From positions 6,267,001 to 6,331,000 of the forward strand of contig OU612066.1 in NCBI GenBank assembly GCA_914767715.1: a stretch of DNA of 64,000 bases, read 5' to 3'. This DNA comes from Membranipora membranacea. Lineage: Eukaryota; Bryozoa; Gymnolaemata; Cheilostomatida; Membraniporidae. A program made the translations under genes and the position numbers. The notes beneath the pieces were generated by a model, which ran no database searches, had not been told where the DNA came from, and saw only the letters and a list, made by a program, of their open reading frames with translations. This document shows, piece after piece, positions 56,216 to 64,000 of this stretch; position 1 is the stretch's first letter; every line of letters starts with the position of its first letter.

Positions 56216-57951
56216 ATATTTGAAATGTTTACCTTATGAGACCAGATGACCCTATAACCATCCAACTTTTGCACCTAAGAGCTTAGTAAAGTTTTATTTG
56301 CTGAGTTTTTGCTATCATGAGGTCTAGTTTTCAAACAATTATTAAAAATTGAATTTAGGTTGAACTTTTAAAATCATTACATTCTGTGTAAACACTTGCT
56401 AGAATTTGGTATATTATAGTTATCTCATAATGAGAGAAAAATAAATCAAACATATTAAGATCTTCGACGGCTGGGGTGTTGCTCCAGGCCGCTGGCGAGA
56501 GTATTTCATGGTCCCCGGACCGACCCAGCCTGCAAGGTGATGCACCACCAGATAAACAGCTCAGCCAAATTTTCATCATGATGCGATTTAGAAACTCCAG
56601 CAAAACACTTATTACAAGTAGAATAACGATAATATAGACTTAGTGATTATCTTCTCTCCGGACGGTAGGGGACTACTCCTAATCAACCTTGATAAACTGA
56701 TTTTGATTAAAACTTTCTTCCATTTTTTCCATTATGTTAACAGGAGCTATGGATTCACCCTTGAGAGTGTCACAAGCCAGTTTGGTAAGAAGGGAGTGTT
56801 TCATATGAGGGGCCTGTTGTTCAGTTGATATGGAAATTTAATACAAAAAGCAAAAGTATAACAATATGAATGTTGATAAAAGTCTATTTCTGGTAATGAA
56901 GAATGCTGTGGGTGGAACAAAGTCTGCAGAGTCAAAGAAAGAAGAACAAACAAAGAACAAGAATGAAGAACAAAGAACAGAGTCTGCAGCATTCACAACA
57001 AATTATTTGAATGTTGCCAGGAGCATATTTTCTGGCATGACAATTGGAATGTTATAGGATGATATTTATGCTGTGTGTCTGCAACAACAAATTATACATC
57101 TGCCATTAAAACTTGGACTGGGTTCTGCTGGTGAAATTCTACACCCTGACATGTAGTAGCCCGTGCCAACTATACAATACATAGCATTTTCAATTTTGGA
57201 AGAATGTAGTGGCAAATTTGTTTTAGGCGTTAGGAAAGGATATTTCTAGAATCATCAATGTTGCAATCATGAATTGCTCAGTTGGCTCGAGCTCCTAGTC
57301 TTTGCACAAAAAGTACTTAAAGTTCTGTACTTAAAGCCAGCTGTAATTTACTGGGTTTTTGAAACATTTATATTAATGTACCAAGACACTACCTTGGCTT
57401 GGCACAGTATTCTTGACAGTCCTATATTCCACTGTAACCTATCACAACTATTACAACCATTTATCTATTTATAAACCTCCTATTAATTTTTCATCGCCAA
57501 CTTTAGCATAAGTTTGGGCTCACTATCTACCTCCTGCCTATGTACACACCAATATACAAAATATCTAAACCGTAAAAGTAGTACTGGAATAGGAATAGTA
57601 ACATTATACGTGACCAACATATACTCTAATTATAATTTCTGTAGGCCTCAAGCTGATGTCAGTACACAATGAAAGAGACTGAGTAACAGGCTCACAACCC
57701 AATATCCTTTCTTCTATAGCTGTCATATGACCAAGCGATGCCTGTGAAAATGAGATCATAATCGCCAGCCGCCAACTTTGTCTGATGGTATATTGAGAAA
57801 TATGTGAAACAGATGGCAAACTAAATCACCCAGATTAATATCTTGCTCATGGTGATATAACTCTGCACACCTAGATACCATCAATCACTTACCTCTCCAT
57901 TAAAGAGTTGGATGGTGGAGTGTAATTTATTATTTGGGACAATAATATAAA
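56216..57951. other. Upstream flank of the carbonic anhydrase gene
   Basis: AT-rich DNA without a supported gene. A short GC-richer stretch at 56,465-56,550 has no identifiable function. Confidence 0.3.
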
Positions 57952-57957
57952 TATAAA
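57952..57957 (+). promoter_or_regulatory. Possible TATA box of the carbonic anhydrase gene
   Basis: TATAAA inside AATATAAATATAAAATA, 90 nt before the start codon. Spacing suits a core promoter with a short 5' UTR, but such words are common in AT-rich DNA. Confidence 0.3.
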
Positions 57958-58046
57958 ATACTTAGGTTGATCTCATCAGAGTTTAAGAGATCAGTGTGTA
58001 GGGAACACCTCAAGTGTGCTTAGCTGTGTTCAGAATTACTTCAATC

Positions 58047-61000
58047 ATGAGACTTGTCGCTCTAGTTACATTTGCAGCATATTGTGTGGTGACTAATGTT
58101 ATCAGCTCCGATGGTAAGTTTTACAACACCGAAACCCTCTCTTCTATTTTTGTAACAGAATCGAGGGCTGCAGTGCACAAAAAATCATATCTTTTTCCTG
58201 TTATAAATGAGGCAAATTTCAACAGAAAATACTCTGGAATGATGTTGATGCCAATGAAAGAATAATAAATAAATTACATACGCATGCGATGCACATCAAA
58301 CAGCATGATTTTATGTATACAGCAATTTCCTTGCATTGGACTATTGTCATAGATTAATTAATTAGGATAGTATATTGAAACCGGAAAAAGTCTCCTGAGA
58401 ACCTGCGCTGTAAGTCAGATCAGAATAATGTAGGTGAGGAGCCTGCTGTATGGTGGGTGTGGGATTTCTAATTGTTTTTACCAATATTTTTCTTTTCTAT
58501 TAATAGAATGGAATTACGATCTTACTGATCTGGCTAAAGGTAAGTTCAAGTATTCTCTACATTTGCATGTTTGGAACTTTTAGGCTCAAAACCGCCATAA
58601 ATTTTTTGAGTTCTTTGGATCTCATAGTACCAAGACCAGCACCATTTTCACGCCTTTTTGAGGTTTTATATTAGAGACATTATCTGAACTTCACAGAATA
58701 TTGAACTTACAGAGAGTAACTGACGGCTGTATATTATTATTTTTTTTAACTCTATTCTTAACAGTCTGCTTCTCAACACTACTACCCCACACAAGCCACC
58801 CGAGCTTAAGGGGGCCCGTTAAATAGGGCGGTCAAATAAGACCTAGTGCATAGAAAAAAAAAAAACTTCACAACTTATTTTGTACATTTTTTGTTTAGGA
58901 CCTGGAGCCTGGGCTACAAACTTTCCAACATGTGGTGGACTTATGAATTCCCCAGTTAACCTAGTGACGGCAGTCTCGGTACCTGCACAAGAATGGAAAC
59001 TGACAGGGTGGGATAAGTCGAGCATTTACTCGGTCGAAGACGAAGAATTTGCAAGTAAGCATATTCATCTAATTATGTCTGAATCACCACAGAAATTATG
59101 ATGGATAATTAGTGATATGGATCTCTAATTTATCATGGTCCATAGATGGTCCATAGATGAGTTCACCTGATTGAAATCATGAACGGTTATCTTGTCTTCT
59201 TCACAAAACCCTGGAAGATTTAATGAAATTTTAAAGTCAAATTGTGTTTGTGATAGAGGAATATATGACTATGGTAAGGTGAGACTGTGATATTATGTAA
59301 CTTTATTTGTTTACAGTAAAGTGGTCATTGAGGCCAGGACAGACTTTAGTGGCCAGCGGTGGAGGCCTAACTGATGTATATAATTTGCTACAATTTCACA
59401 TTCACTGGGGAGCAGATAACTCCAAAGGCAGTGAGCACACAATGAGTGGTCAAAAATTTCCTATGGAGGTATTTCAATCTATAGTGACTATATTGCAGTA
59501 ACTATGTTGTGATTATTGTGAGTTTTTGATTTAGATTGCCAACCAGCATCTGAATCTTGAGTGCTCAGACAGTCAAAATGAGGAGTGTTGTCTTGTCTGT
59601 AGAAATGATGACAGCTTCGAAAGTTCCCACGACAAGACGGATAATATTAAAGTGTGACCTTCTGTAGCATTCTAGTCCATGGATATTCATGTTTGAATAT
59701 TTGACCATTTGACTATGAACTGAGAAATAATGTATTGAAAGATATATTCTGATGTTTTTTTTGCAGATACATTTTGTCCATACAAGAAGTGATTTTTCAG
59801 ATGCTGGCGCAGCTGTGGGTAGTGATGACAGCGATGCTCTGGCAGTACTTGGTTTCTTTTTCCAGGTAAGCAAGTTTCTGTTTGGCAAAAGCCTGGCTAT
59901 TAATTTTCTTTTCTTAGAAGCATGCTAAATACCCCTTTATGATGAATTTTCTGGCAAAAATAATGTGCCTGTCATGTGGGTATTAACCTTTCACAATTTT
60001 ACTGCATCTGCAATATTTAATCTTGCCCTGTCATGATGCTACAAAATTGATGCTATCAGAACTGACCATAGTGATGCATAGGTTCCTTTTCTCTCATTTT
60101 AGTTGCAGAATAATGACAACCCTAATTTGAAGACTTTTATTGATGCCGTCATAGCCGTCAGAGATCAACTTCGTAAGGATCCTCCTTCACATGAGGGTAA
60201 GTGCTTCCTCTAAAAGGCCATATTGATGAGTATCCCACAATGCATTGTTCTGGAATTCCCATTGAGATCTGGTCAATCACACTACAAAAGAGATTGGCTT
60301 GATCCCACCTTAAATTCCATTGTTACTTGATCGCACCTAGAATTCCTGGACAAAGAGCATCACTGACATGCTATTAGTCATAAACAATCATTTCAAAATC
60401 CCTTTATTTCAAGTACCACATTTTCTACTTTTATACCAGATAGGAATATTCTACCTCATCAAATAAATGCGTATCCTGCTCATGTTGTAGTGGAACTTTT
60501 CAATGGTGGCAATTTGCTGAGCATGGTGGAAAAAGAGATGCAAGGAGACTTCTTCAGATACTTTGGAGGACTAACAACTCCATCTTGTAATGAAGTGGTA
60601 CAATGGACTGTATTCACTAAGCCCATCGGTATTTCTTGCTCTCAGGTATGTGGATATCTTGCTCTCAATAACTCTCTTTTATTTTTCTTGACACTCACTA
60701 ACCTTCTCGTTTGAATAAAACACTGATAGACAGCAAGGAAAGACTTAACATGATTACAATAAGATCCAATGTTATTATGTAACAAAATTACCAAATATAT
60801 CATGCCTTGTTTAGATGGACGTTATCAGATTGGGAAACCCAGCAGCCGTAGGGGGAGATTACTTCAGATCTCCTCAGCCTCTCAACGGCAGAATACTAAC
60901 CAGGTTTGTGAGACATTGCTATAGGTTCAAATTTTGGAAGCATTTTATTTGAACTTACCTAACTTGCCTAACAAAAGTGGTGATCTAAACTTGTCGAGAT

Positions 61001-61568
61001 GGAAGCTACATCTTGAATCTGTCACCATTAATGGCATCTCTGAATCCTCCCACTTGAACGAGTTTCCTCAAATATACAAATCTAGTACTTTTGAATGGAT
61101 GGTATAGGACTAACAACACCCATAGAGTGCAAATTCCCGATGATGAATGATATATCATACTGATAAAATGGTATGACATTTCAGCCACAAAAACATAATG
61201 TAATTGAAAAGAACCTAAAGAGAGAAACAGTACCAAGACTCTCATCTCCAGCTTAAAGTCAGCCAGGCAAGGATCTAACTCCTGTGCCCTGGAATATTCC
61301 ATTCTTGAAAAATCACACAACATGACTGTTCTCTTACAGATTTACTGCACCTGTCAGGAAAGGAGATACTAACATTCAGGTTTGCACAGATATTGCACAG
61401 CTCGTATGTACCGACCTAAAGGGTAAAGGAGCAAAACCAAAACCAGTCAGACCAGTCAGACCAAGATTTAGAAACAACAGAAGAAACAGAAATAGAAACA
61501 GAAACAACAGATTTTTCAAGAGGAAAGGGAAGAAATGTAGAGTGTTCAGGGGGAGAAGAAGATGCTAG
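58047..61568 (+). CDS. Secreted alpha carbonic anhydrase with a basic Arg/Asn-rich tail
   Basis: Catalyses CO2 + H2O to bicarbonate + H+ outside the cell or in the secretory route. Nine exons: 58,047-58,113; 58,507-58,539; 58,899-59,054; 59,317-59,468; 59,767-59,865; 60,103-60,196; 60,440-60,645; 60,815-60,903; 61,340-61,568. All are GT/AG, phases agree, 374 aa. Signal peptide: MRLVALVTFAAYCVVTNVIS. Catalytic domain about residues 24-298: FPTCGGLMNSPVNL, QFHIHWG (zinc His113, His115), SEHTMSG, EIHFVH (zinc His138), FGGLTTPSCNEVVQWTVF (Thr246). Cys45 and Cys250 should form the disulfide typical of secreted forms. Tail 300-374 is rich in Arg, Asn and Lys with four Cys (VCTDIAQLVC, then KKCRVF and a final C). 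The start is the first ATG, just before the signal peptide. An ungapped alignment puts Glu83 where CA II has the His64 proton shuttle. Identity is certain; which alpha-CA subgroup is not. Confidence 0.96.
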
Positions 61569-61925
61569 TTGTCTCCCCTGGTGATAGTTATCTCCTCTGT
61601 TGCTTTTACAAAAGCCATAACCTGAGTACTGGGGATATAATCTGCAGAATCAGGACAACAATCCAACTCATAAATGTAAATAGTACTGGCATTTTTTTAT
61701 GCTTTTTTGATGTTTGATGAACAAATAACAAGGATGCTTTGTAAGTGACAAACTACCTGCTTTCTGCTGTTGTATTTTGTTTTAATTGTTTTGAGCGTTT
61801 TTTCATTATTCATTTAGCATAGGAATCCTAATGATCATATTGATTTTGATTTAATTCTGCCTCTCATTCTATGAAAGTTTACAATACAAATAATGGAACC
61901 CATCCTCCTGTTCAGTGTTAGAATG
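61140..61925 (+). repeat. Partner of the duplicated block at 55,480-56,215
   Basis: Intron 8 end, exon 9 and 3' flank of the carbonic anhydrase gene, as matched above. The duplication runs past the stop codon by more than 300 bp, so it was a DNA-level event, not retroposition of a spliced mRNA. Confidence 0.85.
61340..61568 (+). other. Carbonic anhydrase exon 9: basic tail
   Basis: Encodes residues 300-374. The first ~30 residues (GDTNIQVCTDIAQLVCTDL) are probably a folded end or a small disulfide hairpin. Next comes KPKPVRPVRPRFR, then the low-complexity NNRRNRNRNRNNR block, FFKRKGKKCRVF and GRRRC at the end. The DNA is a purine-rich AGAAAC/AGAAAT repeat, so length can change by slippage; the upstream orphan copy differs exactly here. 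Confidence 0.9.
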
Positions 61926-61989
61926 AAGTAGAAAGAGATGTGTTCTACGGTGACAGCCCTGAGGACATGCTGGCCCAGAACAAAAACAT

Positions 61990-62115
61990 AGATAGATAGA
62001 TATGGACTTTATTTTACCGCTCAAGAAAGTACATAGTAGACAGTTTACTGAGCTCTGATTTAGGCCTCTATTCGGAGTTGTCCTCTATCCAGTTTGGTAC
62101 CTTTAACCCACGCCA
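61990..62115 (-). mobile_element. LINE 3' tail, truncated
   Basis: The minus strand reads AATAAAGTCCATATCTATCT and ends in a TATC microsatellite (plus strand GATAGATAGATA). This is the common end of CR1/L2-type elements. Upstream of it no RT sequence was recognised. Confidence 0.5.
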
Positions 62116-64000
62116 CCTAGGAAAAACATGCTGAAAAGAGGGTTATCTTGAAATCCGCTTATAGTAGGATAAAAAGGATTTTTGATTCAGAATCTGCACC
62201 ATTGAAAACTGATAGGGACATAGTTTGGGAAATATTTTTGGTATTCGGTTAGTCAATTATATCAATTTCTGCCAGTTTTGCGGACCATTTGGCAGAATTT
62301 GTCTTGAATTTCGCCACTAAAATTAAGACTTATCAACATTCAAGCCTCCAATGATTTGGAAACCCTGTCTCACAGAGTTTTCAATGGTGCAGATTCAAAT
62401 CGAAAATCAATTTTATCCTAACATAACAAATATATTGAGTTTATGTTCACTTCCAACTCCTTGGTTCATCATTGTCATTATCACTGCTACTTTCTTTGTT
62501 GATTATGTGAAACACAAAAATTTCAGAGAGGCCTCAATATTCCTTGCTAACATGAGGGCGCCCCCAAAGGTGGTGTAAAAATTTGCAAATTGTTAGCCAC
62601 CATATCTGTCGTCCTCTCGTGTAGTTCTATCACCAAACTCTGTAAATATTTCTACGGTCTGTGCTATCACTCCATGACATTAGCTGACTATTCTTTGGAA
62701 CATTAAGTCTTAATTATTGTACCTTTCAGCTTCATTTGTCAAATTAATGGTCATAAAGCTCTAACAAAAGAATTCTTGGGTGATTTATCAGTAACATTTC
62801 ACATGGTAAGATTGGCTATGAAACTCCTTGGAAATCGTAATAGTATGGGACCTTCACTGAGTCTGGATATCACAAAACCGTTCCGCCTTTGAACGAAGTA
62901 CCCGGGCAACCCTAGCTTTTTTAAAACACCAAGGATATTACACAAAAATGCTGTAAATTATTGTTGACATTAAAACCTTTTTAACAGCCCAGAGATATTA
63001 ATACAATGAGTGTGTCTAGCCTAAAGAGACAGACAGATTACACGGTGACACCTTAATCATCTCCTCCCCATCACCCGTTGACCTCACGAGACTTTTATTT
63101 GACCTCTTGACCAGTTGATGTGAAAATGTAAAGAAGGTTCAGGTAGGTGTATATGGCTGAATGTGATGTAGCGATAAAAACCCTGGTAAGGTTATTGCCC
63201 TAAATATGGGTTGGGGTGGGGCGTGTCATCCAATGTGATTTGATTGATTTTGAGGGTTTTTGGAATGTGCATATGCATCCAGTTCGCTGTGATGTCAAAG
63301 ACCAACAAGGTCAGGTAAAAACAACTTGGATATGACTTTTATAGATGGCCTACAGGAAAAAAAATCTTATTCCAAAATTTATCACCTAGGAAGTTAGACG
63401 TGTAGACTATATTTCGGTCCAAAATCTGGAAAGTCCGGATATCAGGCTTTTTAAACATGATAACATTAACCACAATTGCTGCCGTTCTCTGACATGACCT
63501 CAAAACATATAATTCAAAAAACTTGTTTGTATCTTAGAGCACATTTTGTCCAACTCAACATCTGATTAAATCATATACATTGTGCAATAGGAGATGAAAA
63601 GGTAAAATCTGAAACCTCCACCAGGAAATTGAATATTTTTGAGTAAGTTGGCAAGCATATCAGTATCACAAGGTGTAAACATAATTAATGTTAATGGAGA
63701 GCCACCACATCTTCCGACCTCACGTGTAGTCCTATAACTAGAGACCTTAGATATCTGTTGTCTTTGCTATCTCTATATAATAAAACTCTTTTTACAAATG
63801 CAGATACCTCATAGCCTATGTATCCTAGCAAAAAATGACAACAATAAGGTGTATAGCTTGACGGTTGAACATTCCAACAAAGTTAGAAATCGTTCTTTAA
63901 GATAAATACAGAATGAATTGTGGCCCATCAAAGGTAGAGATGTCTGCGAGAAAAATGACATTATAACATATATAGAGAATGAGTTTTCGGCTTCCAGCTG
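62116..64000. other. No gene recognised
   Basis: AT-rich DNA. The frame at 62,351-62,578 contains a hydrophobic segment (PWFIIVIITATFFVDYV), but no splice sites or homology support it as a gene. Confidence 0.3.

Overview
This is a window of AT-rich animal nuclear DNA, not a bacterial or viral one. The evidence is intron-split genes with GT/AG splice sites and phase-consistent exons, a nuclear-type tRNA-Cys, several LINE and tRNA-derived (SINE-like) repeats, a secreted alpha carbonic anhydrase and an EF-hand NADPH oxidase of the NOX5 type. My best guess is a non-vertebrate metazoan, possibly a sponge. That is inference; nothing here fixes the species.

Layout. About 0-9 kb holds a tRNA-Cys and two decayed non-LTR retrotransposons. 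The second is an L1/Tx1-like element with CCHC knuckles, APE endonuclease, reverse transcriptase and a C-terminal zinc finger, and it is split by a nested TIR element. About 9.6-13.5 kb holds a direct duplication of a 1.4-1.6 kb unit. Each copy carries an exon for a type II membrane protein on the minus strand; copy 1 is open and copy 2 is broken. About 13.5-23.9 kb is mostly non-coding. It contains a candidate serine/acid-rich exon, a broken copy of one NADPH-oxidase exon, a SINE, and two LINE fragments placed head to head.

From 23.97 to 50.04 kb on the minus strand lies the main gene: 18 readable exons of a NOX5-like, calcium-regulated NADPH oxidase. It comprises an unusual N-terminal helical extension, EF hands, six-helix haem domain, FAD domain and NADPH domain, 927 codons read with the 5' end not certain. 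A 13 kb intron holds hairpins, tRNA-like sequences and a ~349-bp tandem array. At 51-55 kb are a LINE fragment, a decayed thioredoxin-like exon, and a frame-broken single-pass membrane protein gene (minus).

From 58.05 to 61.57 kb on the plus strand is a complete nine-exon secreted alpha carbonic anhydrase (374 aa) with all three zinc histidines and a 75-residue Arg/Asn/Lys-rich tail. Its last exon and 3' flank are duplicated about 5.7 kb upstream as an intact but orphan exon. The last 2.4 kb contain a LINE 3' tail and nothing else I can name.

The oxidase makes superoxide while moving electrons (and so charge) across a membrane. The carbonic anhydrase would interconvert CO2 and bicarbonate outside the cell. 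The two genes point away from each other across about 8 kb. A shared role in extracellular pH or matrix chemistry is speculation only.
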